Shown here one piece after another: positions 16,518-26,167 of a stretch of 64,000 nucleotides of DNA (its first letter is position 1; each line of letters opens with the position of its first letter). The translations under genes were made by a program, and so were the position numbers. The stretch is from NCBI GenBank assembly GCA_002840285.1, contig PHAE01000003.1:50827-114826 (forward strand), in the 5' to 3' direction. The DNA is from Firmicutes bacterium HGW-Firmicutes-11. Its GTDB lineage: Bacteria > Bacillota > Clostridia > Peptostreptococcales > Anaerovoracaceae. Below the pieces are notes generated by a model, which saw only the letters and a list, made by a program, of their open reading frames with translations, made no database searches and was not told where the DNA came from.

Positions 16518-17980
16518 CAGTCTTTGATACCCAATGATTGGGCCTTTCGCACGATGGTTGGCTGAGTGACGCCGAGAAGTTCGGCGACTTTGTATGTGCT
16601 TCTATGCTTGCGCAGGGCCTTCTCTATCATATCTTTTTCCAGTATGTTGACGGCTTCCTTCAGGCTGATGGTCTCGCTGCTGGCGAAGTCGTTGATGAGC
16701 TTGTCCGTCCCAAGCAGATTGACGATATTGCTGTCTTTGATGGAATCATCGGTTTCTACGATGATCAATCGCTCGATGACGTTTTCCAACTCCCTCACAT
16801 TGCCCGGCCACCAGTATCTCTGCAGCACATACATGGCGCTTGCTTCCAGATTTTTATGCCGGTTGTACTTCTTATTGAACTTTTCCATGAAGCTATAGGC
16901 AAGAAGCGTGATGTCTTCTTTCCTCTCCCGTAACGGCGGGATCACAATGGGAACGACATTCAGCCGATAAAACAAATCTTCCCGAAAGGAACCGCTTTTG
17001 ATCTGGGTCTCTAAATTTTGATTGGTGGCAGCGATCACTCGCACATCGATCTTGATGCTGTCGGTGCCTCCCACTCTTGTGATCTCCCTCTCTTGCAGTA
17101 CCCTAAGAATTTTCGTCTGTAGTTTCAGAGGCATCTCACCGATTTCGTCGAGAAGGATGGTCCCATTGTTGGCGATTTCAAAGAGCCCCAATTTGGCCCT
17201 TTTGTCGGCGCCGGTAAACGCTCCCTTCTCATAGCCAAAGAGTTCCGATTCCAGCAGATTCTCCGGGATCGCCGCACAGTTGATCGTGATGTATTGTTCG
17301 CTTCTTCGGTTGCTGCTTTTATGGATCTCCCGGGCGACGACTTCTTTCCCGACGCCGGTCTCTCCGCTGATCAAAACTGTCGCCTCGGTTTTTGCAACGT
17401 GGGCAATGATATTTCTTATTTTTTGGATCGAGGGAGCTTTCCCGATCAACCCGGTGTCCGCGCCACCGTCCTTCATCAGGGTGATCTCTTTTCGATATTC
17501 CTCGTTCTTTCTTTCCGTTTCTTCAAGCTTTTCTTTCATACGGATCAACTCGGTCAGATCCCGCATGACCGTCAATACGCGGATAATGTTCCCGTTCTCA
17601 TCGAAGTAGGGATTTCCGGTGATCAGCACCTTTTTCCCACTCTTTGAAATGGTCGCGATCGACGAAACCTTCTTTTTCTCTTTGATGACCATCATGGATA
17701 CGGCGCTGCTGAAATACTTTCTGTCGACCATTTCCTGTATGTGCTTGCCGACGATTTCTCCTGCGTCGATTCCGGTGATTTCCGTGTATCCCAGATTGAT
17801 GCCTTCTACGATGCCGTTGCTGTTGACCACGCATATGCCGTCGGAAATCGCATCTCCGATGGCAAAGGCATCCAGTTCGAGTTTTTTGTGGGCTTCGTGC
17901 TCCGCTTCCAACTCAGCAAGGCGCTTCCTCAGCGCTGCGACCTCTGTCTTCAGTTGTTCGGTATCATGAAGTGATTCCAT
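16514..17980 (-). CDS. Sigma-54-dependent transcriptional activator 3 (coiled coil-PAS-AAA+-HTH)
   Basis: 488 residues from the ATG at 17980 (AAGGGGA upstream; the track start at 18007 lacks a ribosome site). Residues about 8-35 form a coiled coil (VAALRKRLAELEAEHEAH), about 36-150 a PAS domain with C-terminal linker, then AAA+ with Walker A GETGVGKE (206-213) and GAFTGA (253-258). The final HTH (VAELLGVTQPTIVRKAQSLG) is of the TyrR/PrpR-like kind. It lies next to the sigma-54 promoter of the phloroglucinol operon, with two copies of a candidate binding site between. It starts 20 bases after the LysR gene stop and may share that transcript. Confidence 0.93.
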   Translation of the reverse strand: MESLHDTEQLKTEVAALRKRLAELEAEHEAHKKLELDAFAIGDAISDGICVVNSNGIVEGINLGYTEITGIDAGEIVGKHIQEMVDRKYFSSAVSMMVIKEKKKVSSIATISKSGKKVLITGNPYFDENGNIIRVLTVMRDLTELIRMKEKLEETERKNEEYRKEITLMKDGGADTGLIGKAPSIQKIRNIIAHVAKTEATVLISGETGVGKEVVAREIHKSSNRRSEQYITINCAAIPENLLESELFGYEKGAFTGADKRAKLGLFEIANNGTILLDEIGEMPLKLQTKILRVLQEREITRVGGTDSIKIDVRVIAATNQNLETQIKSGSFREDLFYRLNVVPIVIPPLRERKEDITLLAYSFMEKFNKKYNRHKNLEASAMYVLQRYWWPGNVRELENVIERLIIVETDDSIKDSNIVNLLGTDKLINDFASSETISLKEAVNILEKDMIEKALRKHRSTYKVAELLGVTQPTIVRKAQSLGIKDW

Positions 17981-18000
17981 GGTTGTTCCCCTTCGGATGC

Positions 18001-18894
18001 TTAGCAAAAATCCAATGTTTTCCGGTCTTTAAGATAATCAAGAAAGGGTTTCAGTCTTGGATTGGATTCGTTTTCTTTTAAATAGCAAAGATAGACGGGA
18101 TACTCCTCCGCGAAGTCTTCGATCGTTACCTCTTTGAGCAAACCGGTGGACAATTCTTTCTTTACCGAGCTTGCGGGAAGGAAGGAGAGACCAAATCCTT
18201 TGAAAACAGCTGTTTTAGCCGATTCCGTCGAATCCAGGGAAATCGCGATGTTGAAATCGGAAATGTCGCAGTGCAAGCTCTCCATCAGCGGTTTTCTCTC
18301 GTTGAATTTGTCGTTCAACTGGATCAACTTATATCGTTTCAACTCTTCCAGCGTCAGTCGCTCCGGAACAGAAAACTCCTTGGACGCAGCAAGAATCAAA
18401 CGATCGCTACCGATTTTTACGTAGCGGATATCGTGATACTCGCTCTTCTTATGGACGTATCCCACATCGCTCATGCCGTTTATGATATTTTTTTCAACCG
18501 GATTGACGGTGCTGAACGAAAGGTCGAAGTAGTAATCCTTGAATTGCGCCTGGGCTTGTGCCTCATAAACAGCACAAGGCAACGCGTAGGTTGCCAGGGT
18601 GATGTTGGAATCGATGCGGATCACATGTCGGTCGCCGAACAATTTGTTTGCTTCTTCAAATGCCTGATTGTAGATCGTCAGGATGCTACGGGCATGGGCT
18701 TCCAGGATCTGCCCCGCTTCCGTCAGTTGAACTCCCTTGTTTGTCCGGATCAGAAGCTTGTGGCCAAAGGATTCCTCCAGCTTTCGGATCTGAAGGCTCA
18801 GGGCCGGCTGAGAAATAAATAATTGTCCCGCCACCCTGGAAATGCTTTTCTCGTCAGCAACCTTGAGAAAGGTATGCAAGCTCTTGATATCCAT
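18001..18894 (-). CDS. LysR-family transcriptional regulator
   Basis: 297 residues from the ATG at 18894, chosen for GAGGAG 5 bases upstream. The winged HTH (about 1-60: FLKVADEKSISRVAGQLFISQPALSLQIRKLEE) and the long effector domain are standard. It lies downstream of the TorD chaperone gene (58-base gap) and just upstream of regulator 3, all on the minus strand. Its target is not obvious; the respiratory molybdoenzyme operon is the first candidate. Confidence 0.9.
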   Translation of the reverse strand: MDIKSLHTFLKVADEKSISRVAGQLFISQPALSLQIRKLEESFGHKLLIRTNKGVQLTEAGQILEAHARSILTIYNQAFEEANKLFGDRHVIRIDSNITLATYALPCAVYEAQAQAQFKDYYFDLSFSTVNPVEKNIINGMSDVGYVHKKSEYHDIRYVKIGSDRLILAASKEFSVPERLTLEELKRYKLIQLNDKFNERKPLMESLHCDISDFNIAISLDSTESAKTAVFKGFGLSFLPASSVKKELSTGLLKEVTIEDFAEEYPVYLCYLKENESNPRLKPFLDYLKDRKTLDFC

Positions 18895-18952
18895 ATATGC
18901 TCCTCTTTCCATGTTGTGATACACATAGTAAGTATAGCATAGATGAATAAAA

Positions 18953-19627
18953 TTACGAACACATGATATCCAGGTATTCTTGCTCCAATTTCAAAAAACC
19001 AGAGAGAAGGCCGAGCCAACCCTGGTAGAACTTCGTCTCTGCGTGGGGAAGAGCTGCCTGGCAATAATCACCCAACCACCTGCTGAGATGGTCGTTCATA
19101 AATTGTTTTTGGAGTAGCAAAGTTGCTTCTGCGGGAGCATTGCCCTCTGCAATTTTCTGATTCAGCAAGCGGAGAAAATCAAGTTCGACACAGATGAAAT
19201 CCAACGATTCGACACTGTTCTCCGGCGAAAAACCCGCTGCCAGATACGTCTTTTTCAGATCCAGAAGAATCACGCTGGCATTCTTTGTCTTGATATACTG
19301 GCTTTCATAGGGAGCCCGAAGTCCCGACAGATGTGGGATCCGAATGATTTTCGTCCGGTCCACGCCGATTGCTTCGATCATCTGTTCCGGCGAAGTCTCT
19401 TTGTTTTCTGCCAAAAATTGAAGGATCAGATCCGCACCCTTTGCTATTTGCTTGTCTTTTAAACTTTTAAAGGTCATCAGACTCTCTGTAAACGCTTTTG
19501 ATGTGATGCTTTTGAAAAATGTCGGATCGGGTATCGAAGCGCAGGCGCCCAACAAAAAATTGTAGACCTCCACTCTTGTCCGAGTCATTTTTATGATCTG
19601 GTCATTGTCAAATCGGTACTTGCTCAT
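18953..19627 (-). CDS. TorD/DmsD-family molybdoenzyme chaperone
   Basis: 224 residues, all-helical. The TorD-family pattern is visible: LRAPYESQY, the central acidic CVELDFLRLL segment and FMNDHLSRWLGDYC. Such chaperones hold the catalytic subunit for molybdenum cofactor insertion. It closes the operon after the NrfD gene (18-base gap), so the client is almost certainly the 893-residue molybdoenzyme of this operon. Confidence 0.85.
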   Translation of the reverse strand: MSKYRFDNDQIIKMTRTRVEVYNFLLGACASIPDPTFFKSITSKAFTESLMTFKSLKDKQIAKGADLILQFLAENKETSPEQMIEAIGVDRTKIIRIPHLSGLRAPYESQYIKTKNASVILLDLKKTYLAAGFSPENSVESLDFICVELDFLRLLNQKIAEGNAPAEATLLLQKQFMNDHLSRWLGDYCQAALPHAETKFYQGWLGLLSGFLKLEQEYLDIMCS

Positions 19628-19645
19628 AACCGTTCCTATTCTTTC

Positions 19646-20704
19646 TTAGAACCAACTCAATACGAATGGCAAAATGTAAAGTTTGAATATGTATACCGCG
19701 TAGAAAATCACCACGCTCAAACTGAAGCTGGCGACCAGTGACCCCAATTCAATAATGGAAGGTTTGTAAGGTGTGATTTTCTCGAACATGCTGTAGGGAA
19801 GCGGTAACGACGGCTTGCCCTGATACTCTGTGACCAGATCGTATTTTTCTATGAATACAGCAAAGAGCACGAGAACCGCAATGATCGGGCCTGCAAAAAG
19901 TCCTTCTTTCAATACCAGATTCTCTGCCACCAGGCCGAGTATGATAACGCCGTTGATCACGAGGAATTTGATGTTTTTATGCTCAGTGCGTCCCAGCTTC
20001 GATGCAATAAAGGCGCCGGCAGAGCTTGCGAACACGATGATGGAGAATACAAGCAAAAACCCAAGGAACGTCTTCTGCAGGTCCAGACCGGTGGACATGA
20101 GAACCATTACGGCTGCTCCGCTCCAGATGCTTCCGGAAAAAATGTCCAAAGAGCTGAAAGGATGAGAATTGTATCCCGCTTCCACCTTGGGAATGAAAAA
20201 GATCGTATGGACCACGATGCAGAGCAATGAGGTCAACAAAGTGACCAACGCCCAAACTTTGATAAAAAAGACGTTTTGCGGAACCAGGTTGAACATCAGC
20301 AAAAAACTGCACAGTGTGAGTATCATAAGTGTGACGAAATCCCAGGTCAGCGGGGAAATAAAATTTCGTCCCTTTAAAATATATAGCGCCCGAAGCGGTC
20401 TTCCCAGATCCGAACCGAGAAGGATCTGAGAGCTGATGAGAAAGCCAAAAGCCAAAGTTCCTGCTGGGGCAAAGATCCCGCCGGGATCCGGCAAGCCCAT
20501 CAAGATCCAGGCAGATATGATCGTCAAAATGCCGGCGGCATAGGACGACAGAGTGAAAAACCCTTGAATGTTCAATCCCCAGACATATCTGTCATTCAGG
20601 CCGGTTCTGTTCAAGCCGTTGAACAGCTGATACAGGATGGCCAGACCACCGGCTCCAGTGAGCACGACAGCAATACCAAGAATGATCCAATTGATCCAGT
20701 GCAT
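19646..20704 (-). CDS. nrfD: NrfD/PsrC-type membrane subunit
   Basis: 352 residues from the ATG at 20704 (GGAGG upstream; the track start at 20740 lies inside the Fe-S gene). About nine to ten membrane helices, beginning HWINWIILGIAVVLTGAGG. NrfD/PsrC proteins exchange electrons with membrane quinone and pass them to the four-cluster Fe-S subunit. The Fe-S gene ends 11 bases before it. Together with the molybdoenzyme and the type II NADH dehydrogenase it forms a plausible short quinone-linked chain. Confidence 0.9.
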   Translation of the reverse strand: MHWINWIILGIAVVLTGAGGLAILYQLFNGLNRTGLNDRYVWGLNIQGFFTLSSYAAGILTIISAWILMGLPDPGGIFAPAGTLAFGFLISSQILLGSDLGRPLRALYILKGRNFISPLTWDFVTLMILTLCSFLLMFNLVPQNVFFIKVWALVTLLTSLLCIVVHTIFFIPKVEAGYNSHPFSSLDIFSGSIWSGAAVMVLMSTGLDLQKTFLGFLLVFSIIVFASSAGAFIASKLGRTEHKNIKFLVINGVIILGLVAENLVLKEGLFAGPIIAVLVLFAVFIEKYDLVTEYQGKPSLPLPYSMFEKITPYKPSIIELGSLVASFSLSVVIFYAVYIFKLYILPFVLSWF

Positions 20705-20715
20705 ATGTTGTCCTC

Positions 20716-21321
20716 CTATCCGTTGATATAGTAGACACAAGGTTCTGTGCCGATTTCCGCCTTGAACGCCACACCACCATGGTCTGCGATCAGTCTGGAA
20801 ACTTCGCTTTCCGGATCATCCAGATCCCCAAAGATCCTTGCGCCGGCCAGGCAGGTGTGAACGCAGGCAGGCTCGAGTCCTTCGTTGACACGATCGATGC
20901 AGAAGACACATTTTACGACAGTTCCCTTTTGGTATTTCTTGTATTGATGCTTTTCAAAAGGAGTCTCGTTTTGGTTTTCATAGTAGTTGTTCATCTTCCA
21001 GATGAACTGCCTGGAATCGTATGGGCAGGCAATGATGCAGGCCCTGCATCCGATGCAAAGATCGGTATCGATGGTGACGATGCCGTTCTCGTGCTTGACT
21101 GTCGCCTTTGTCGGGCAGACTTTCAGGCAAGGCGGATTGTCGCAATGCATGCATGGCATCGGTATCGCCTTCATCTTTGCGGAAGGATAGGTTCCCACTT
21201 CGTACTTTTTCATTTTGTTGAAATTGATCCCGGCGGGCGTTCCGTTCTGCCCCCGGCAAGCAATGGTACAAGCGCCGCAGCCAACGCATCTGGCAAGATC
21301 GATCACCATTCCATATCTCAT
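20716..21321 (-). CDS. Four-cluster Fe-S electron-transfer subunit (PsrB/DmsB type)
   Basis: 201 residues from the ATG at 21321, overlapping the molybdoenzyme stop by ATGA; the longer track start is spurious. Cysteine groups: CVGCGACTIAC (about 12-22), CMHCDNPPCLKVCP, CIGCRACIIACP and CVFCIDRVNEG with a distant CVHTCLAGA, enough for four [4Fe-4S] clusters as in PsrB/DmsB. There is no Tat signal. It links NrfD to the catalytic subunit. Confidence 0.92.
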   Translation of the reverse strand: MRYGMVIDLARCVGCGACTIACRGQNGTPAGINFNKMKKYEVGTYPSAKMKAIPMPCMHCDNPPCLKVCPTKATVKHENGIVTIDTDLCIGCRACIIACPYDSRQFIWKMNNYYENQNETPFEKHQYKKYQKGTVVKCVFCIDRVNEGLEPACVHTCLAGARIFGDLDDPESEVSRLIADHGGVAFKAEIGTEPCVYYING

Positions 21322-23999
21322 GCTCGGTCGCTCCTTTTCGTTATCTTTACTGCCGGGGCAGTTTCCTGTCCTGCGCTTACACCGTCGAGAGTTTTGATGT
21401 CTGTTGTCAGCAATGAGTTGAAATTTGGACCTTTTCGATTCAACGGATTGCCGTGCTTGTTTCCGCCTCCGTAGCCGCCGGAAATACCGACCGCATCCGG
21501 GTGGAACAATTCTGACACTCGTACGATCCCCTGCAGGCTTCCATAGCGGGAAGCCACAGTGACCGGATCTCCATCCTTCAGGTTTTTTCGTCTCGCGGTC
21601 TCGCTGTTGAGGCACACGACGGCTTCAAAGGGGTCCGCTTTATACAGCTCCGCCAGCCAGGGATTTCCGGTAACATTTCCTACGTCGCTGGAAAAATACG
21701 GTGTCTTCCAGTTGATCGCCCACAGGTCATACTCCTTGGGCGCGTCGGTCTCCGAGTTTTTTACATAGTGAGGGATCGGCTGGTACATCTCAAAGATATG
21801 CTCGTCATTGTCCACGCCAGGAAACGAGATGTTGTTGTCTATCAGGTTCTTGTGTAGCTCATCGCCTGTATTCTTCAGGTGTTGGAAGTAGAACTCGTAT
21901 TTGGCCTGGTCATCGGGATAGTAATAGTACAGATAAAAATTCTTTCTCGGCTGCCAGTATTCCTTGTATCCAATCTTATTCAGTTCGTCGAAACCGGTGC
22001 CGTCGCCGAATTTCCAGCCCCGGATCTGGCTGTCGAAAATCTCTTCCAACGAGTGCTTTTTGTTGATATCCAGTTTGTATGGATCCACGAGGTTCAAACC
22101 GTGATCCTTGATGAGCCAGTCTTCTCCGTTGTTCAAATGGTCGTAGAGGCCACCTTCTCCATAAAGGATGCCGATCCGATCCGCCAGTTCCATGAAGATG
22201 TCGTCCACATGCATCGTATTGAACAATTTCGGTACCGGCTGCCGCATCTGGATCATCTGCAGTCCATTGACTTCGTCGGAAATCGATTGGTGCTGGGGAT
22301 AGAACGGCGCCACGCGAAGACGCTCCAGGAAACTGTGCTCTGGAAGGATCACGTCCGCCATGATCGCCGGTTCATCCATGTGATAGGCGATGGAAACCGA
22401 GAAGGGGATCTTCTTGAAGGCTTCTACGTACTTTTCCGGCTGAGCGTTCATACGGATGGGATTGCCTCCCACCGAGAACCATGCTTTGACCTCATAATCA
22501 ACATAATATTTCTCCGGCTCCAGGATCGCATTGACCGCCAGATGGGGAGTGGTGTGACAGTTGGGGAAAAATTCTTCCAGCCCGATATGATTCGGGGGGA
22601 AATGGAACGGTTTCGGCTCTGCTTCATAGCCGGGCTTCACAGTGCCATCCTCCGTTGGCGCTGCTGCGATCGCTCCGCGATAACCGGATCCCAGACAACC
22701 TCCAGGAACTTCGATGCATCCGACCATCATATTGATGAGCTTTCCGGTCAGATCTCCATAGGTCCCACCACGGTGGTTCGTTACGTTTCGCTCTGTGTTC
22801 AGAGAAACGGGACGGAACGGGAAGGTGAAACCGTCAATATCGATGGTACTGCCGATCCTTGCGTGATCGACAAACTCCCGGGCGATCCGTCGAATGTCCT
22901 TTGACGGAACCGTCGTAATGGTTTCCGCCCATTCCGGGGTGTAGGTGATGAAACTGTTTCGAACCATGTCAAAGCTGGTCGTCGCCTGGATCCCGTCGAT
23001 CGTATACGTTCCCTGTAGCGCCACATCGATGCCCTTTGTGTCAAAGGGGACGGCTTTCATTTGCTTTTTGTCCCACACAAGGGGTTTGTTCGTCTCCTTG
23101 TCCCGGAGATAATTGCCGTCAGGTCCGATCAGGTAAGTGCTGTTGGTTCTCTTGACTAGAAATTCGGTATCATAAGTCTGTATCTCATACATCATCACGT
23201 GGGCCATGGAAAGCAAAAACGCGTAGTCCGTGCCTGGCCGAATGGGGACCCATTCTCCCTTGGATGCCTCATTGGAGCATCTCGGATCGACGCAAACCAG
23301 TTTCATGCCACGATCGAGGGCTTTCATCAGTTTTCTTGTGCCGCCGGTGGTGGCAAAGTTGGGTCCCAGGGATCGTCCTAAGGTGATGTGGTATTCACAG
23401 TATTCAAGGTCGACGATCGACACGGGAAAATTCCCGTGGATCAATCCTGTCGCGTAATGGACGGTGCACAGCGGACCGTGGGATCCGATCTCGTTGGGTG
23501 TACCGTAGGCGAGACGGAACGGGATCCGAAGGATCGTGTCTCTTTCTCCCCAACCTTCACACATAACAAGGCCCCTGGGGTCTTCGTCGCGAATTTTCTT
23601 CAGTTCCTTGGCAGTGATGTCCAGGGCTTCATCCCAGCTGACTTCTTTCCACCTTGGATCGACTTCGAGCCCCTTCTCCGGGTTGGTCCTGACCAGAGGC
23701 GTTTTGACCCGGTAGGGATTGTACAGGCTCATGATCGCCGAATTCCCACGGGGACAAAGCGATCCGTAGTTGGGGGGAACGCCATCTCTGCCTTCAACTC
23801 TCGTCACGACCCCATCTTCCATGTGCACTAGGGTCGCACAGTCTCCCTGCATGCAATGGCGACAGAGTCCGAACAGCACTTCTTTTTCCCCGATGGAGGC
23901 GCCATCGGTTTCTTCCCATTCGTATGGCGTGAAGTTCATGCTGTCGCTGAACTCCTTTTTTGTAAGCATTTCTATATAGTTGTCTACCACTTTTGACAT
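21318..23999 (-). CDS. Molybdopterin oxidoreductase catalytic subunit (PsrA/PhsA-like)
   Basis: 893 residues from the ATG at 23999 (GGGAG 5 bases upstream). Fe-S motif C46, C49, C54, C82 (LCRHC, then LCPRG). Around residue 170-178 the segment GTPNEIGSHGPLC places a Cys (C178) where PsrA/PhsA/ArrA-type enzymes have their Mo-ligand Cys. The C-terminal dinucleotide-binding domain is present (WAINWKTPY, GDPVTVASRYG). No twin-arginine signal is present, although many relatives are exported, so the enzyme probably faces the cytoplasm. Operon with Fe-S, NrfD and TorD proteins. The substrate (sulfur compound, arsenate, aromatic or other) cannot be decided from sequence. Confidence 0.9.
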   Translation of the reverse strand: MSKVVDNYIEMLTKKEFSDSMNFTPYEWEETDGASIGEKEVLFGLCRHCMQGDCATLVHMEDGVVTRVEGRDGVPPNYGSLCPRGNSAIMSLYNPYRVKTPLVRTNPEKGLEVDPRWKEVSWDEALDITAKELKKIRDEDPRGLVMCEGWGERDTILRIPFRLAYGTPNEIGSHGPLCTVHYATGLIHGNFPVSIVDLEYCEYHITLGRSLGPNFATTGGTRKLMKALDRGMKLVCVDPRCSNEASKGEWVPIRPGTDYAFLLSMAHVMMYEIQTYDTEFLVKRTNSTYLIGPDGNYLRDKETNKPLVWDKKQMKAVPFDTKGIDVALQGTYTIDGIQATTSFDMVRNSFITYTPEWAETITTVPSKDIRRIAREFVDHARIGSTIDIDGFTFPFRPVSLNTERNVTNHRGGTYGDLTGKLINMMVGCIEVPGGCLGSGYRGAIAAAPTEDGTVKPGYEAEPKPFHFPPNHIGLEEFFPNCHTTPHLAVNAILEPEKYYVDYEVKAWFSVGGNPIRMNAQPEKYVEAFKKIPFSVSIAYHMDEPAIMADVILPEHSFLERLRVAPFYPQHQSISDEVNGLQMIQMRQPVPKLFNTMHVDDIFMELADRIGILYGEGGLYDHLNNGEDWLIKDHGLNLVDPYKLDINKKHSLEEIFDSQIRGWKFGDGTGFDELNKIGYKEYWQPRKNFYLYYYYPDDQAKYEFYFQHLKNTGDELHKNLIDNNISFPGVDNDEHIFEMYQPIPHYVKNSETDAPKEYDLWAINWKTPYFSSDVGNVTGNPWLAELYKADPFEAVVCLNSETARRKNLKDGDPVTVASRYGSLQGIVRVSELFHPDAVGISGGYGGGNKHGNPLNRKGPNFNSLLTTDIKTLDGVSAGQETAPAVKITKRSDRA

Positions 24000-24032
24000 G
24001 TTTGCTCCCTTTCCAACCATTTGGCCGATACG

Positions 24033-25307
24033 CTAAAACTGGGTCACGTTCTTGTGTAACGGATCATTGTGGATCACGTCGAGCCTCGGTGTGACAAACC
24101 GATCCGTAAACTCGTGGTTCAGATAATCGAAAATCAACGGCAGACCTCCGATGCCAAAGAGATAATGGACATTTACCATATGTTTCAGCCCGGTTGCCAT
24201 AAGCCCGGTCAGCTTGATCGATTTCAATTTTGCCACCGCATAGACCGAACCGACCGAAACCATGACGCCGTGATAATTGGGAACAAAGGGCTTCATTTTT
24301 TTCTCGCCGAGCAGTCGGCCAATGTTTTCCGCTACCGACTCTCCTGATTGAACGGCAGTTTCCACGATCTGTGGTAAAGGCTTCTCGTTGTAGAGATAGG
24401 AAATCGTATCGCCTGCGCAGAAGACGTTTTCATGTTGTACCGACTGCATAAATTCGTTCACTTCCACGCGAAACCGGCGGTCGTACTTGATATCCATATT
24501 TTCAAGATAAGGGTTCCCCTGGATCCCTGCGGTCCAGATCAATGTGCCCTCGATTTTTTTCTTGGTGTTCAGATAGATCCCATCTTTGTCGACTCGCTCG
24601 ATCCCGCATTGTGTCAGGACTTGTACCCCGAGCTTTTCCAGTCGTTTCTTGCACTTGTTTGCCAGATCCGGGTCGAAGATGTTCAGTATGTTCGGCAGGG
24701 CTTCCAGCAAATAAATGCTGACTTCTTCTCTGTCGATGGAAAACTGTTTGCACAATTTGTTTTTCCATTCTCCCAATTCGCCTGCCATTTCAACGCCGGT
24801 AAACCCGCCACCGGCCACCACGAAGGAGAGCATCTTTTTGCGCTTTTCCCGGTTGGTTACTGTCGATGCATTGTGGAAACAGTCATAGATATGATCCCGT
24901 ACGACAACCGCTTCTTTATAGGACCAGAGTTTGAATCCCAAAGTCTCGATCCCCTGCAGTCCAAAGAAAAATGGACGACTGCCGGTGGCAATGACCAGAT
25001 AATCATATGGATACGACCCGTTTGCAGAGTAAAGCAACTGGTCGTTGAAATCGATGTTGTCGATCTTGTCTTGTATGATCTGCACCTTGTCTGTTTTGAA
25101 CAGACGGTTCAGGCCGATCCGCACGGAAGCAGGTGAAACTCTTCCGCCCGCCACCTCATGGAGCTCGGTCAGCAAGGTATGGTAAGTGTTTCGTTCGATC
25201 ATTTGGATTTCGATGTCCGGGCGGTTTTTGAATTTCTTCTCAAGGGTCTTCGCGGCACTGATGCCCGCATATCCACCGCCAAGAACAACTACTTTTTTCG
25301 TTGCCAT
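24033..25307 (-). CDS. Type II NADH dehydrogenase (NDH-2-like)
   Basis: 424 residues from the ATG at 25307 (GGAG upstream); the 544-residue track start reads through the promoter. FAD motif VVVLGGGYAGISAAKTLEKK, NADH motif VVAGGGFTGVEMAGEL, and FCAGDTISY for the FAD ribityl site are all typical. The C-terminal part (LTGLMATGLKHMVNVHYLFGIGG) is the amphipathic membrane-associated region of NDH-2. It would reduce quinone with NADH without pumping ions. It starts the operon that continues with the molybdoenzyme (33-base gap), so it may feed electrons through quinone to NrfD. Confidence 0.9.
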   Translation of the reverse strand: MATKKVVVLGGGYAGISAAKTLEKKFKNRPDIEIQMIERNTYHTLLTELHEVAGGRVSPASVRIGLNRLFKTDKVQIIQDKIDNIDFNDQLLYSANGSYPYDYLVIATGSRPFFFGLQGIETLGFKLWSYKEAVVVRDHIYDCFHNASTVTNREKRKKMLSFVVAGGGFTGVEMAGELGEWKNKLCKQFSIDREEVSIYLLEALPNILNIFDPDLANKCKKRLEKLGVQVLTQCGIERVDKDGIYLNTKKKIEGTLIWTAGIQGNPYLENMDIKYDRRFRVEVNEFMQSVQHENVFCAGDTISYLYNEKPLPQIVETAVQSGESVAENIGRLLGEKKMKPFVPNYHGVMVSVGSVYAVAKLKSIKLTGLMATGLKHMVNVHYLFGIGGLPLIFDYLNHEFTDRFVTPRLDVIHNDPLHKNVTQF

Positions 25308-25358
25308 AACTCTTGTCTCCACATTAAAGATACGTATAGATGCTGCTACTATAGTACT

Positions 25359-25387
25359 ATAGTATGTTTTGCGCACTTTGAAGTCAA
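25359..25387 (-). promoter_or_regulatory. Sigma-70 promoter of the NDH-2/molybdoenzyme operon
   Basis: Minus strand: TTGACT (25387-25382), 17-base spacer, TACTAT (25364-25359). Start near 25352, about 45 bases before the ATG at 25307. The -10 region lies in the near-palindromic stretch CTACTATAGTACTATAGTA, which could hold an operator. Confidence 0.7.
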
Positions 25388-25493
25388 GGGTTCCACCCAT
25401 AGCAATTGGTGATGGCCATAAGCAGTCTTTATAATTATTTCGACACGAGATATGGTAAAATGAATGCAAATCATGGAGACGGAGCGGTAAAAA

Positions 25494-26084
25494 ATGTTGA
25501 CAGATACTGCCATCATTCTGGCTGGCGGCAAAAGCAAGCGAATGGGTTTTGATAAGCAGGAAGTGATGATCGATGGTAAATTGGCGGCTGTTTACATAGC
25601 CGACCTTCTGTCTGAGGTCTTTTCTGACGTGATCATCGTATCCAATAAGCCGCACCTGTATTCCCACACCAACTATCCCGTCCTGGAAGACAATATCAAG
25701 AATTTTGGACCTTTGGGTGGTCTATATACCGGCCTGCTCCACGGGAAAAGCGATTTTGCCTATCTTCTTGCTTGCGATATGCCCAACGTGAATCTGGATT
25801 ATATCCGTTTCATGAAAGGACTGATCGAAGAGGATCCCGGCTTCGAGATCCTTGTCACGCTGTTTCACGATGGCATGACCGAACCCTTCAACGCTTTTTA
25901 TTCCAAGGCAAACATCAAAGTGATCGAAGAATTGTTTGCCGAGGACAAGCCCAGGATTAAAGAGTTGTACGACCGGGTTCCGACCCGCTACGTTTCAGAA
26001 ACAGAAGCGCGTCGCTTCAGCCCCGACTGGAGCATGTTCTACAACATGAACACCAAGGGCGATCTGGAAAGCTTCCGGCGCTGA
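25494..26084 (+). CDS. mobA: Molybdenum cofactor guanylyltransferase MobA
   Basis: 196 residues, the usual length. Nucleotide-binding motif LAGGKSKRMGFDK (9-21), then GPLGGLYTGL and LACDMPNV, the Mg-binding acidic site. MobA attaches GMP to molybdopterin to make MGD, needed by the bis-MGD enzymes in this window. It is divergent from the NDH-2/molybdoenzyme operon, so Mo supply and use are placed together. Confidence 0.92.
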   Translation: MLTDTAIILAGGKSKRMGFDKQEVMIDGKLAAVYIADLLSEVFSDVIIVSNKPHLYSHTNYPVLEDNIKNFGPLGGLYTGLLHGKSDFAYLLACDMPNVNLDYIRFMKGLIEEDPGFEILVTLFHDGMTEPFNAFYSKANIKVIEELFAEDKPRIKELYDRVPTRYVSETEARRFSPDWSMFYNMNTKGDLESFRR

Positions 26085-26100
26085 CGAAAGGAAGCGCTTA

Positions 26101-26130
26101 TTGTATCTTTCAGGCAGATAATGGTATAAT
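26101..26130 (+). promoter_or_regulatory. Sigma-70 promoter of the alcohol dehydrogenase gene
   Basis: TTGTAT (26101-26106), 18-base spacer, extended -10 TGGTATAAT with TATAAT at 26125-26130. The start would be near 26137, about 30 bases before the ATG at 26168. Confidence 0.7.
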
Positions 26131-26167
26131 GTCCGATATTCCAATATTTATATTTTGGGAGGACGCA

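Noticed and set aside
21879-22904. 341-residue plus-strand ORF
   Set aside because: Antisense shadow of the molybdoenzyme gene.
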